Origin: Cycas panzhihuaensis
Lineage: Eukaryota; Cycadophyta
DNA length: 64,000 bases
Assembly: GCA_023213395.1 (NCBI GenBank)
Contig: CM041465.1
Coordinates: forward strand, 205,537,741 to 205,601,740
Direction of reading: 5' to 3'
This document shows, in pieces, positions 1 to 11,640 of the stretch. Both the position numbers and the translations under genes were made by a program. The notes under the pieces were generated by a model. The model was given only the letters and a program-made list of their open reading frames with translations. It made no database searches and had not been told where the DNA came from. The first letter of the stretch is position 1. The number at the start of each line of letters is the position of its first letter.

Positions 1-2004
1 GCCCTCCCTAAAATTTCTGCCATTATAATAAAGAGATAGGGAGACAGGGGATCTCCCTGCCTCAACCCCCTTAATCTAGAAAAGAAGGGGGACGATGAGC
101 CATTTATTAACACAAAAAAAGAAGGGTTGGAAATACAACATCTCATCCAATCCCTCCAAACCTCCCCAAAACCAAAAGCCTTCAAACAGTCGAGGAGGCA
201 GTCCCAGGCTACCCTGTTGTAGGCCTTGGACATATCAGTTTTCACTATCATGCCCGCTTCTTTTCTGTGGTAGGTCGAATGAAACGTCTCAAGGACAGTA
301 ATTATGCTGTCTACGATCTATCTTCCCTTAACAAACCCATCCTGATTAGTAGAGATAATGAATGACAAACATTCCTTGAGGCAGTTTGGCAACAATTTTG
401 CCAGGATTTTGTACTTAACATTACACAAACTTATTGGTCTAAAGTCCTCCATGACTTCCGCACCCACTTTTTTGGGAATCAGAACCAAAAAAGTGGATTG
501 CCAATCTTTTAGAATTAGCTTTTTGTCGAAAAATTCGTTCATCGCCATAATTAAGTCATCTTTTATAATGTCCCAGTATTCCTGGTTGAACCCCGGGGAA
601 AAACCATCTGGCCTAGGAGCTTTATCCTGGCCCATGCTGAATAAGGCTTTCTCCACTTCCTCCAGGGTGAATGGCTCCATCAACTTTTTATTTTGGGCAT
701 CGTTGATCAGCCTCGGAATACATCTCAACATGTTCAAATGAACATCAGGATCCTGGCATCCAGGTTCTTCAAAAAGATCTTTAAAGTACTATGTCACTAT
801 GTTTCTAATTTGATCCTCAGTCACAGAAATATAACCCTCCTTATCACAGAGCTTTCTTATTCTATTATAGGATCTATGTTTTAGCGTCGACATATGAAAG
901 AACTTGGTGTTCCTGTCCCCCTCCGCAATCCAAAACTCCCTGGATTTCTGTCTCCAATGGAGTTCCTCGTTGCCCAACACCTCCTCTAGCTCTTTTGTGG
1001 TCTTGCATTCAAGTTGGTCTAGGGAAAGAGATCTTCCCTCTTCTTGGATCCTCAGCTCAACCCTATTCATGTCCTCCAACAGTCTCCCTTTATCTTCGAA
1101 AATGTTTCCAAACACCTCCTTGTTCCAAACTTTAATCTGTCTCTTTAACCAATTCAACTTCTTTGAGAATTTAAACATAGCATACCCTGCAACAGGGATA
1201 CTCCACCACTCCTTAATCCTAGCTCTGAGATCGGGATGTAGCATCCACATACACTCAAAGCGAAAGAGAGCCCCACTATAGTTATCTGGGTATGAAAACT
1301 CCAACAGAAGAGGAGAATGATCAGAGGTCATTTTTGGGAGAGCCTCAAGCTTGAAATCCCCATGACGACATAACCATTCATAATTTATCAACATCCTGTC
1401 TAGCTTAATCTAAATGTGATTATGCCCCAGTCTCCTATTTGACCACATATACCTGGCCCCCTTAAGAGGGACATCCATGAGCCCACCATTCTATAAGAAG
1501 TCTCCCAGGTTAGACATACCCCTAGACCACCCCTCTTGATCTCCTTTCTTATCCTTTGGGATCAAAGCTGAGTTAAAGTTCCCTACTACCAACCATAGGC
1601 CTTTCCACCCCCTGTGGACCTCCACTAAACTGTCCCATAATTGCTTTCTTCCCTCCATTGTCATAGGAGCATAAACATTTGTAACCTACCATAGGATATT
1701 TGTCCTTCTGCAAGCCAGACACACTGTGATAAAATGCTCCCCCTAAGCGACCTAGGACCCTTACCACAAACTTGGGTTCTAGAGGACAACGAGCCCTCTC
1801 GATCCTAAAGCTCCCTCTCTAGCCCTCATCTCCTCCCCCATGCCAAATCTTGTTTTTAACCTCCTTCTCTTTTGCCTGGTCCAATTTCATCTCCTATAAG
1901 AAAACTAAATCCGCTCTCACCCTAGTTCTCAACTCCTTCACCATTCTTTGCTTGGATCAGGTATTTAAGCCCCTTATGTTCCAGGAAAGGGCCTTCATGG
2001 TCAT
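1..2004 (-). pseudogene. LINE A ORF2: APE endonuclease and reverse transcriptase, 3' truncated by the window
   Basis: This ORF2 would nick target DNA and reverse transcribe the LINE RNA at the nick. It starts at MTMKALSWNIRGLN (2004), the usual N-terminus of plant L1 endonuclease. NVYAPM follows near 1679, GNFNSAL near 1570 and SDHSPLLLEF near 1330. The catalytic motif is normally GDFN, so the Asp has become Asn here. A linker with EFWIAEGDRNTKFFH (about 930) leads into RT: DKAPRPDGFS, VLIPKK, RPISLCNVKYKI, NQDGFVKGR, TDMSKAYNRVAW and RQGDPLSPY at the left edge. The main frame from 1679 to the edge has only a few stops, for example after RNIVT (789) and after FVKGR (318). One frameshift separates the endonuclease N-terminus (frame of 2004-1740) from the rest. 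It is non-functional. Confidence 0.9.
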
Positions 2005-2009
2005 CCTGC

Positions 2010-3381
2010 CCCCTCTCCCTTCAACCCCTCCTGCTTCTGAGGAGTGGGCCTTCAATCATATCCCCCTCCTTCAATATACTCTGGTATCCCATATCAATTT
2101 GGGTCATTGCTTCCTTTTCCCTTGTCGCTTTCCTCGTTGGTCTGCCTACCCTTTTCTCACTACCAAAGTCAGGTGCTCTCTTCGACTCCATCTGGCCTCC
2201 TTTGTCCTTTGTTATCCATTTACGGGTCCCTCCTCCTACGTTCCCTGGGTCTAGAGTCCTCCTGGCCTCAGAAAATGTTCTTGCGACTCTTGCATCTTCC
2301 TCCCCTTCTCCGCTGGGGTCAGCTCCACCTCCTGGTTTTGGGCTCGTGCCCTCCCCACTTCTTCCTCTAAGAGGTCATCCTCCTCATCCTAGTTGATTCC
2401 TTTCATATGCTCCTGTGTTGGTTTGCTTGTCTCTTGGGGAGACTCCTCATTTCGCAACCCTCCTAGATGACAATCAGGAACTTGTCATCCACCTTCGTGG
2501 ACTTCGGAGCCCTCAATGCCTTTACTGGATTCCCTAGTTAGAGTTGCTTTCTATACCTCCTCTTGTAGCAAAGTTGAGCCCCTGATTGGGGCCTCCCCCA
2601 TATCTACTTCTTTTTCTATCTTTTCAACATCTTTATATCCCTCTTCCTTGTCCTTCCCTATCAAATTTATTTCCCTTGGGCATTTTAATGGAAGGTGCCC
2701 CAAACGTCTACATCTTGAACATCTGAAACCTTCCAGTTCATAAACTAGTTTTTGCGTAATTTCCCATCCTCCTGTCTCTATGTCAACCTCTTCTAGAAGG
2801 TCTCCATCAAGATTTGCTAGGATGCAGAACCTGGCATTAATCAGTCAAGATCTATTCTTCATCATCAAATCTGTAGCTAAAAGGGGGCCAACTACTGTAA
2901 CTGCACCTTTAACCACTTCCAGGTTCCAAAAATGTAATGGGAGCCTTGACAATTGAACCTAGATTGGGGCTTATTTAATCCGAGGAACCGCTGGGTCAAA
3001 TTCTGGGTGCCATTTTTCCAAGGTCATGGCCCTCCTTCCAAACATCCACAGGGATTTTAATAAGGAAGCAATCATGTCTTCTTGGTTTGCGAATCTAAAG
3101 AGGACACATCCCTTTGGCATAGCTATCACCTCCACAGGGTTCTTTGTTTTCCGCTTATCTCTGATCTAACCCCTTCTAATATCCAACCCAGGTCTGGGTC
3201 CCAAAAACCTTCCCACCAAGCTGTTTTCCTAGTATTTTATTGTTTTATCTGTTAGCTCCCTTGGGACTGAGATTTTTATCCAGTTATCTTTTATCACAGC
3301 GTTAATAACAATTTCCTCGTCTCCCATTCCTCAAGATGTCAAGGTATGTCCTTCCCAAAGGAGAGGACTGAGGTTGGTCAT
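2010..3381 (-). pseudogene. LINE A ORF1: DUF4283 and CCHC zinc-knuckle RNA-binding protein
   Basis: Plant L1 ORF1 proteins bind the element RNA. The start is taken at the ATG at 3381 (MTNLSPLLWEGHTL). DUF4283-type sequence follows: EIVINAVIKDNWIKISVP, then LKSLWMFGRRAMTLEKWHPE (about 3060-3000), LPLHFWNLEVVKGAVTVVGP, and ARFCILANLDGDLLEEVDIE. The zinc knuckle CSRCRRLGHLPLKC lies at 2721-2680 and has the spacing CX2CX4HX4C with all four ligands intact. The C-terminal third is charged and of low complexity and ends just before ORF2 at 2004. Several stops interrupt the frame, for example TAA and TAG around VPRIK and API and a TGA after MMKNRS. It is a pseudogene, but the domain order is clear. 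Confidence 0.85.
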
Positions 3382-4385
3382 CCTGTTTTTGCTCTATTTG
3401 AATTAAAGAAAAAATAAAACAAATAAAACCTGGGTAGAATAAGTCTTCATGGCCTCACCTTCAGCCTGTATTCTATACTCTAAGCTCTGCCGCTACTCTC
3501 TCCGCAGCTAGGGTCATCTCCTATCTGGAATGAACGAGCCCCTCCCAAAGCTGACACCAACCAACCACCACCGCCTCTGTTTAAGTCTTACTTCCTTCTT
3601 CCCTCTTCTATTGGTACATCTGCATATCTGTCCCTAGTAATCCTTTTAGAAATGTAGTCCTTCCAGACAAAAGTTATCTTCTTGTTATTATTGCCCCTTC
3701 TTTAAACCTTGGAGTGTCCCAACTCAACTTTACCTATCCCCAACTGGAACGTAGGATGAGATTTATTGCTTCTAGGCTACCCATCCAGAGGTACCGATAA
3801 AGAACAAAGTTTCTACCACACTTGGTTTTAGATGGAATCCCTGATTTCAGTCTTATCACGATGGCGCTTCTCCTTCTTCTGCTCATAAGAATCTTGGATC
3901 TCTATCTCTTTAGATGGGTGACGTCGCCATCAAATTAGGGCCATTCGTTCGAGCTTGCTCCATGCTTTGCTTTTAGTTCGTCTACCCACCTCAAGCTTCC
4001 TAAGTTGATAATAGTCGCATTAGCTACCCATTGCCCTAGTTCTACAGTCCAACTTAGGGGCCTCCCCTACCTCCTTCGACGAAGAACCATTCCTCTCTGC
4101 AAAAATCCTTAAATGCACTTTCTTTTAACCTGAACTTAAAATCAAAGGAGGTGGTTCAGAGTTGCTCAGCAACTTGAAACCCGTTAGAGTGCAAATGCAA
4201 TGTAGTGTGACTCGAAATTGAATAGACCTGCCTCATAAGCATCTAACTAAGCCTCAACCTTACCAACTCGGATCCTTACACCCTCTTTGGGCCTCATTTC
4301 TTTGGCTCAACAAGGATGTCACTACTTTCCAGATTTCAGGGAAGGATTCGATGCCATCTGCATAGGATAGAAGTGAATCTCATGC
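3382..4385 (-). other. Probable 5' untranslated region of LINE A
   Basis: About 1 kb upstream of the ORF1 start with no convincing coding frame. Its base composition matches the LINE (C+T-rich on the plus strand) rather than the AT-rich DNA to the right. Plant L1 5' regions carry an internal promoter, but I cannot point to one. The right boundary is set only by where the Copia-1 reverse transcriptase begins. Confidence 0.5.
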
Positions 4386-5850
4386 TACCATAGTTATAAC
4401 TGTGTAAATAGTTATCATTTTTGTTACTAGAGCAAATGTTTCTTCATAATCAATACTTGTAGTCAAAATATATGCTTTTGCCACTAGCCTGACTTTAAAT
4501 TTTTTAATGCTACCATTAGACTTTTATTTTATTTTGTAAATCTATTTGCACCCCATAATTGGTTTACCTTTAGGAGAGGGAATTGATTCTCAAGTCTTAT
4601 TTTGTTTAATAGAGAGTATTTCCTTATTTATAGATTTTAGTTATTTTAAATTTTTACAAACTTCTTCATAGTTCTAAGGTTCAATTGAGCAAATTAATGC
4701 TTAATATCTTTGAGATCTTATTTTCTGTTAAAAAATATATCCTTTTGATTCTTCCATAGTTTTAAAGTACCACTTGTGCAACGTTTTTTTATACTGTATA
4801 GTTTCTTCTGAAGAATCATTTTCCTATTCTTTTATCTCTTTAAGATTATTGTTAGTGTCTTCTTGAGATGTAGTTGCTTCTTTAGTTATAGCTTATTTGT
4901 TAGGAATCTCTATAGTTTCTTCCTAAATTAATTTATTTTTTGAGGTACATACTTGATCATTTTCTATTTAGGTTGTTTAATCAAATGTGACTTCTGTGTT
5001 AATATAAATTTTATTAGTTTTTGGATTTGTGCATCTGTACACTTTAGACTTACTATTAAATCTAATCATAATATACTTAATATTTTTGTCATCTAATTTA
5101 GACCCTTTTTTACTAGGAATATACACATAAGTAGTATTTCCAAAAACTCTAAGATGACTTACTTCAGGTTTTCTATTTAACCACATTTTTTTTGGAAAAA
5201 ACTTTTTGAAGAGTTTTTATGGGATTTCTATTTATAAGATATATATATGTATTAATGACTTTAGCTCGATATGCATTAGATATTCTTTTTTCTTTTATCA
5301 TACATTTGGCTATTTCTATTATAGTTTTATTTAATCTTTTAGCTATTCCATTAGATTGTGGAGTATAAGGGGTAGTAAGTTGTCTACAAATGTAATGCAT
5401 TTTAAAGAAATAAAAAAAATTATTTGAGATATATTCTCCTTCTCCATCTGTTCTAAGAATTTTGATTTGATGTTTACTTTTTAATTCAACTTGAGCTTTG
5501 AATTCTTTAAAAATATTACAAGTTTTTGACTTGTTAAAGTTGAAAAACACTTAGTTTTTTTTGCTAAAGTTATTTATAAAAGTAAGGAAATACCTGGCAC
5601 CATTAACAAAATTTGGTATAATTAGTTTATATATATCACTATGAACCAATTTCAATCTTTCTTGTACTTTCCAATTACTTTCTTAAAACTAGGATATGTG
5701 TTGTTTACCTATCACATAATTATTACAAATATAAGAACTTATTATAATATTATCAGGTAATTCATTAACCAAATTTAATCTTTTAATTATTTTCAACTTA
5801 TCATCTGCAATATCTCTATCCTAAAATACCATATTTCATTATTAATGTTG
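4386..5850 (-). pseudogene. Copia-1 integrase and start of reverse transcriptase
   Basis: The integrase core would join element cDNA to host DNA. From the N-terminal side there is CNNYVIGKQ (about 5725) and LVHSDIYKL with the first catalytic Asp (about 5650). RTDGEGEYISNNF follows (about 5455) with the second Asp, then TTPYTPQSNGIAKRLNKTI (about 5350). The C-terminal region reads LNRKPEVSHLRVFGNTTYVY (about 5180) and GSKLDDKNIKYIMI. After a gap the RT N-terminus appears around 4620-4390 as the copia-type stretch of SIKKFK, RLVAKAY and TSIDYEETF, then stops at the LINE boundary. Frameshifts and stops are frequent; it is an old relic. Confidence 0.82.
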
Positions 5851-5999
5851 TGAACAACAAAAAAACTTTATAGAAAGAGATAGAATGGGAGTAAAGACTA
5901 ATTTATAAAGATTATCCATCTTTTATCCCATCTTTTATATCACATATGTAACATTTTTCATCTTCATAAAAAATGATTTGAAGTTTTTCCGTTTTTAAT

Positions 6000-7150
6000 T
6001 GAGATACAGAAAAAAAAAAAAAAACCATAGGGCAAATGGAACATTACCAATCTTTTTTATTTTTTTATTAATTTTTATTATTATGGCTCCTTTGCCTTTT
6101 ATGCATAAAGGAAAGTTGTTTCTGAGTTGAACAATTTTGTTTGAGAAATATGGATAAAGAGTCTTAAACTAGTCTTCTCTTCCTATCATATGATTCTAAA
6201 CCTAAGAGTCTATGAACCAATCCTCACTATTTCAGATGTAAGAAGCTAATGTGGTAATAAATTTAGTTTCTTGATCCTCATCTTTGGACTGCTCACTATT
6301 GTAGTTGCCTTCAATGTGTTTTCCCTTATAAATCTTTGTTTTCTGTGTAGACAACTGCTAAAAAGGTATCAGAATTTTCCACAATGATAACATGGATGAG
6401 TTTCCATTGATCTGTAGTCATTAGCAAAATATCCTTGTCTCCCATAGTGATAATATATTTGGTTAACTACTAATTTACCTCTAATAACTCTTAATTGTCC
6501 TCATATGGATCTCTCTTTGCCTCTTGTATCTGATGACCTGCTTGTGAAACTTCCTATGCTGAAATCTCATTCTCTAATTCTTAGTCTTGAGATGAATGTT
6601 TCTTCAATCTCAATTTCTTCTTCACATCTTCATATCCTTTGTTCTTGTTATAGAAGATGTCCATAAAGAGTGTTAAAGGACATAGTATTAGCTTGCCCTC
6701 TTATAATGAGAGTATTTATAAGGTTATCAAATAACTTTTTTAGCTTGTTTAGAATGAGGCAAACAATCTTTATATTACATACAAGTTCACTAACAGATGC
6801 TAGATTATCTTTAACTTCTACCACTTTGGTAATGAAGTTAGAGACTTGTTCACCCTCTCTTAGATGTAATCGGTATCATTATTCATTTAGGGTAATTATT
6901 TGGGCTTTAGTTTTTTAGCTATACAGGGTAGCAAGGATCTTCTAGGCTTCTATAAACGTGAATGCTTCACTAATAAGAGGCAGTACATGGTCTCTTATAG
7001 ATACTGTAATGGTTGTCTGGACATGTTTATCTCTTTCTTTCCAACTAGTAAGCTTCATAGAGTTTGTTGCACCTTGTTTTTTTTCTTTATTTGGGATAAT
7101 ATCTTAGGCATTTTTTACAACTAGAAGGCCTTTTATTTTGATTTTCGAGG
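6000..7150 (-). pseudogene. Copia-1 gag (UBN2-type) with degraded CCHC knuckle
   Basis: The capsid-like region of a copia element. The stretch around 6760-6600 reads FDNLINTLIIRGQANTMS followed by FNTLYGHLLXQEQRI, typical of the C-terminal part of UBN2 gag. Near 6400 a knuckle reads CYHCGKFxYLFSSC, where the expected His is Tyr and one position is a stop; spacing CX2CX4(H)X4C is kept. About 300 residues' worth of sequence is recognisable but broken by stops. It lies between the leader and the integrase, as expected. Confidence 0.65.
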
Positions 7151-7879
7151 CATCATAATTTTGTCTTATCAATTTATTGGAGTCCCCCAATGAGTAGACA
7201 AGGGCTATTTTATCAAAAAGGATGATAAGAAACTATTGAAAAGACTATTTTTTTTCTAGTAATTTAAAGTTATACAATCGTATATTTTTACAAAAAGAGT
7301 AAAGGTGTATAGATGGCAATAAAAGTACCCCTAAATTAAAGCCCTCTTTATTGGTTTATCTAATCTATAGATGGAATTTCTATATATCCTCTCGTTTGAC
7401 TAGAAAATGATCCGAAAGTCTAAGTGGTGGTTAGAGTTTAAAATATATTTTTTCTTATATCTTAAAATTTCTCAAGAAAAATTTATAAATTTATACTTGA
7501 TGGAAAGCTTACATTATACCAAAGATTTTAAGACCAATTTCAAGCACTAAAATAAAAAAAATTAAGAAAAAATAACATAGGAAGACTTAAAATCATGCCC
7601 ACTTCTTTTTTTTTTAAATTTTTTGCTAATGGTGGCTAAATTTGCAATTGATCCTTTAGAATAATAAACTCTTCTCATTAAGACACTTAAGTTGGTGAAA
7701 TATTACTACAATCTAAGTAATTTAATTTTTTGGTTATACAAGGGAATATAAATCTATAAAGATGTTGTATAGTAGATCATACATAATCTTGAAGTATTAT
7801 GTATCACAAAAAAAATCTTTAGGTTTATTCTTCAATTTTCTCCTTCTTCTCAATCTTTTACAGATGCCCTAATAGCTAT
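7151..7879 (-). other. Copia-1 leader between gag and primer-binding site
   Basis: AT-rich DNA with no convincing frame. By position it is the untranslated leader (plus possibly the decayed gag N-terminus) of Copia-1. Nothing else is recognisable. Confidence 0.4.
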
Positions 7880-7891
7880 GCTCTTATACCA
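7880..7891 (-). other. Copia-1 primer-binding site (initiator Met tRNA type)
   Basis: The minus strand reads TGGTATAAGAGC directly after the LTR end ...TTCAACA. This is one base from the common plant TGGTATCAGAGC. It marks the inner edge of the 5' LTR and fixes the orientation of the element. Confidence 0.75.
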
Positions 7892-8090
7892 TGTTGAAAA
7901 ATAAAATATGGAAAAGAAAAGTGTTCTTCATTAATAATAGATATGAGTTTCTCTCTCATATAAATACATCAAGTTTATATGAGAGATTAGATATATGTAT
8001 ACCAAGTGTTACTTTATGATAAAAGAGGGGTCATGACACATGACATTTAATTATATATGAGTCCCTTAATATAAAACAAAAGATAAAACA
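7892..8090 (-). repeat. Copia-1 5' LTR
   Basis: The plus strand starts TGTTGAAAAATAAAATATGG and ends AGATAAAACA, so the minus strand has TGTTTTATC...TTCAACA ends with TG/CA termini and a short terminal inverted repeat. The inner end is fixed by the primer-binding site; the outer end at 8090 is inferred from the TGTT terminus, as no second LTR is visible. Confidence 0.55.
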
Positions 8091-8107
8091 TTAATATTCT
8101 AATAAAA

Positions 8108-9650
8108 TCTATAGAGGAAGAGGGCAAGGTTGAAGGGGAAGGAACCAAGGATAAAGAAAAAGAACTCATGGAGGTAGAGGAGGAGAAACAATACAATGTT
8201 CTTATTGCTATAGAAATGGATAGTTATAAATTAATTATTTTATAAAAAAAGTCCAACATACAAAGGAGAATAATAGATATAGCAGTTAAAGAACTAAGGG
8301 AGAATAAAAGGATTTTCCTTTCAAGTCTAATGGTTAATAAAGAGGAGGATAGTTGGTACATTAATTTAGGTTGCTCTACCCATATGACTGATAAGAAAGA
8401 ATGGTTTAAAGAGTTGGATAATTCTCATACAAAATAAATCATATTTGGAGATAATACTATTCAAGCTATAATTGGTAAAGAGAATATAACCATCTAAACA
8501 AATTTTGGGGAGACCAAGTATGTCAATGGTGTGCTTCATATCCTTGCACTAAAAAAAAACTTATTATTAGTTGATCAAATAATAGAGCAAAAGTATAAAC
8601 TTATATTTAATGATGGGGAGTACATAATTAGGGACAAGTTAAAGAATAAAACAAAAATTGCCAAGGATCAAATAATAAGTGATAGATTGTTTAAGAGTCA
8701 TACCCCCAAATGACTACTATGCCTTAAAAGTATTAATTGATGTGGATAGTGAGACATGGCATAAAATATTTGGTTATGTGAACTATAACAACTTAGCATT
8801 CATAAGAAAAATGGAAATGGTGAATAGTCTATCCAACATTGAACATCATAAAAAAATATGTGAATGATGTATATTAGGCAAGTAATAAAGGGAAGTATTC
8901 CTAAATGATAGATATAGAGCAAATAGGCCACTACAATTAGTATATATAGATTTGTGTGGACTAATGGATGTGGCATCACTTAGAGAAGTTAAGTATTTCA
9001 TAACTTTTATTGATGACTTTATAAGAATGACTTGGGTTATTTTCTCAAATTTAAATTATATGCATTTTAATGCTTTGTTGATTTCAAAGTGATGATTAGA
9101 AGATAAAATGGCCATAAAATATTAGCTCTTCAGATAATAGGGGAGAGTTCATTTTAAATGAATTTAAGGACTATTGTTAGTACTATGGGATAAGGAAGTA
9201 GGTCACTAATCCTTACACCCGTCAACAAAATGGGATAATAAAAAGAAAAAATAAGATTATTGTTAAGATGACAAGGAGTATACTTAAGGATAAATATCTT
9301 GGCAATGAGTTTTGGGCACAAGTTTTTCATACAATTGTTTACTTATTAAATAAATGCACAATAAAATCAATTAAACAAGTCATACTTGAAAAGCCTTGGA
9401 TAAGTCACAAGCCAAGCACCACACACTTAAGGGCTTTTAGATGTATAGCATATGCACATGTTGTAAAATAGAGAAGGGCTAAGTAAATGATAAAAATACT
9501 AAGTGCATGTTTATAGGATATAGTGATATATCAAGATCTTGTAAATTATATAACCATAAGGGTAAAAGAATCATCATAAGTAGGGATGTCATCTTCAATT
9601 AAGATGAATTCTATCAAGAAGAATATGTTGAAAAAGATGAAGGAAAAAGT
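8108..9650 (+). pseudogene. Copia-2 gag end, protease, pre-integrase and integrase
   Basis: Recognisable blocks in order: an acidic Glu/Lys-rich gag tail (8108-8210); a protease-like stretch WYINLGCSTHMTDKKEWF (about 8350), where the usual DSGA motif reads NLGC; YVNGVLHILALKKNLL (8519-8566); the pre-integrase WHKIFGYVNYNNLAFI (about 8757); integrase NRGEFILNEFKDYC (about 9138); NPYTRQQNGIIKRKNK (about 9210); and ILKDKYLGNEFWAQVFHT (9280-9330). LRAFRCIAYAHV (9430-9465) marks the integrase C-terminal end. The Asp before NRGE is kept, while the first catalytic Asp region (8945-9020) is decayed. Frameshifts and stops make it non-functional. Confidence 0.85.
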
Positions 9651-9779
9651 ATTATGGTTGATGTAGAGCTTAACTTAAATGGTATAAATGTACCTAATAC
9701 ATGTGAAGCAGGTCCATCTATTTTAAACCAAAAGGTTCTAAAATAGGTGCAAATGGGTTATACCCCTCAAGACATATAA

Positions 9780-11390
9780 ACACAAACATTGAGAGAAAGA
9801 AAACTAGATATCAAAGGGTAAATTTTGCACTAATGACTCTAGTTATAGAGTCAAATAAGCCTAAAATTTTTAAAGAGATAAATAGTCAAGATAAATAGAA
9901 AGAAATGATGGAAGAGAAGTGTAGTGTCTTAATGATGAATGTCACTTAAGAGTTAGTTGATTTGCCACTAAGGAAAAATAACATTGGGATAAAATAGGTC
10001 TATAAAAGTAAGTATAAGTTAGATGGTTTAATTGGCAAGTACAAGACATCATTAGTTACATAGGATTATGCTCAAGTTAAAGAGATAGATTATAATGAAA
10101 CATTTACACTAGTTGCAAATTAGAAATAGTTAGATTAATCATAGTCTTAGCTACATAACAAGGTTGGTCAATCCATTAGATGGATTTAAAGAGTGCCTTC
10201 TTGAATAGATATATTGATGAAGAGATATATGTTCAACAACCTAAGGGTTTTGAAGTGAAGAATAAAGAAGACAAGGTCTATAAACTTAAAAAGACCTTGT
10301 ATAGACTCAAACATGCACCTAAAATATGGTACTCTAAGATTGATAAATACTTCAAGGGTAAGGGATTCTTAAGGAGTGAATTAGACCCCAATTTGTATAT
10401 TAAGTTAGAAGGACACTCAATATTAAATGTGGACTTATATATGGATGATCTAGTATATATTGAGAATTGTGATTACTTATCCTAAAATTTTAAAGAATAT
10501 ATGTGTAAGGAGTTTGAAATGATAGATTTAGGACTTATACATTACTTGTTAGGCATTGAAGTGTGGTAGGATAAAAAATGGGTGTTTATGTCATAAAGAA
10601 AATACATATTAAATATGTTGCATAAGTTTAATATGGCTAGTTATAAGCGACTTGTAATATTAGTAGAAGTTGGGTTGAAATTATTTAAATTTGAGGAGTC
10701 TGAATCAATTAACTATACTCTTTACAAGTAGTTGATTAGGAGCCTCATTTACTTAACTTTAACTCAACTTGATATTATATATGCAATCAGTTTGGTTTCT
10801 AAATTTATACATGAGCCTAAAGTAAAACATTGCTAAGCAGCTAAAAGAATTCTCAGGTATCTCAAAGGCACTATTGGGTATGAATTATATTACATGTCAT
10901 TAGGAGATTATAAGTTGATTAGTTATACAGACTTAGACTAGGTAGGTTGTGTAGATGATAAGAATTCTACTTTAGGTTATGCATCCAGTTTAGGTTCAAT
11001 AACAATTCAAAGAAGTAGGCAATAATATCTCTTTCTATTGCAAAAGTAGAATATAAGGCAGTTGTAGTAGGAGCTTATGAGACAATTTGATTTAGGAGGT
11101 TACTTTAGGATTTGCAGAAGGAACATATTTATTTCATACAACTATTTTGTGATAACCAAAGTACCATTCAAATAACTAGGAATCTAGTGTTTCATAGCAT
11201 GACAAAGTACATTAAAACATAAGATCACTTCATTAGAGAGTTAATGTAACAAAGTGAGTTAGAGTTAGTCTATTGCAGTACAAAGGATTAGGTGGCAAAC
11301 GTCTTCACCAAGGCACTAAAAAAAATAAAATTTAATAAATTCAAAGATAAGTTTGGAGTCCCTCTAAATGGACATTATGAGGGAGAAATA
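9780..11390 (+). pseudogene. Copia-2 reverse transcriptase and RNase H
   Basis: The clearest block is 10180-10485: MDLKSAFLNRYIDEEIYVQQ, GFEVKNKEDKVYKLKKTLYR, LKHAPKIWYSKID and DLYMDDLVY, which carries a YMDD catalytic motif. Upstream, IKVYKSKYK and KTSLVTXDYAQVKEIDYNET (10000-10100) are the RT N-terminus. Downstream, EFEMIDLGLIHYLLGIE (about 10515) and the RNase H segment SYTDLDxVGCVDDKNSTLGY (about 10920) are present. The C-terminus reads TKDxVANVFTKALKK (about 11280-11330). Several stops, mostly TAG, interrupt the frame. It is a typical copia pol end, directly followed by a purine run and the putative 3' LTR. Confidence 0.88.
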
Positions 11391-11640
11391 TTGGGATAAT
11401 GCCCACATTAGGGTTATTTCTAAATATTTTATTATTAGATTATGGCAACACTTTATTCGGTATTTGCCAATGCTAAGTGATAGTAGACCTTAAAAGGTGT
11501 GTTAATGAACTATTAGTCTCACCTATTTATTTATGGGATTCAAAGACCCTAAAGTTTATCAACACCACCCACATGTTGGATCTATTTAATTCTTCTTATT
11601 TTTGTCTTATCTTGCATGTTTTTTTGTTTATGATAACTTT
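11391..11640 (+). repeat. Probable Copia-2 3' LTR (right end unresolved)
   Basis: After the RNase H frame comes the purine-rich GAGGGAGAAAT and then TTGGGATAATGCCC, a common form of copia LTR start. No partner LTR is present for comparison, so length and right end are guesses bounded by Copia-3. Confidence 0.4.

Larger units (their letters stand above)
1..4385 (-). mobile_element. LINE A: plant L1-type non-LTR retrotransposon, 3' end beyond the left edge
   Basis: Read on the minus strand, this is a 5' region of about 1 kb, then ORF1 (DUF4283 plus CCHC knuckle), then ORF2 (APE endonuclease and reverse transcriptase). The left edge of the window cuts ORF2 just after the RQGDPLSP motif of RT, so the rest of RT, the RNase H region and the tail are not visible. 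GC content is higher than in the LTR-element DNA to the right. The right limit near 4385 is inferred: there the sequence switches to copia reverse transcriptase of Copia-1. The element is broken by scattered stops and at least one frameshift in the endonuclease. Family assignment is confident; the 5' boundary is approximate. Confidence 0.88.
4386..8090 (-). mobile_element. Copia-1: Ty1/copia retrotransposon truncated at its 3' side
   Basis: On the minus strand the order is LTR (8090-7892), primer-binding site, leader, gag, integrase and the start of reverse transcriptase, the usual copia order. The RT stops abruptly near 4385, where LINE A begins; the rest of RT, RNase H and the 3' LTR are absent. 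Either LINE A inserted here and the remainder lies left of the window, or the element was deleted. All frames are broken. Confidence 0.75.
8108..11640 (+). mobile_element. Copia-2: Ty1/copia retrotransposon lacking its 5' end
   Basis: Plus-strand copia element running from the end of gag through protease, integrase, reverse transcriptase and RNase H to a likely 3' LTR start at about 11391. The 5' LTR and most of gag are missing at the junction with Copia-1. The right end of the LTR is not resolved; Copia-3 coding sequence begins near 11640. Confidence 0.75.

Noticed and set aside
1850-2396. Plus-strand open frames of 60-130 codons, Ser/Pro/Leu-rich
   Set aside because: They are antisense shadows of the LINE A ORF1/ORF2 region, which has clear domains on the minus strand.
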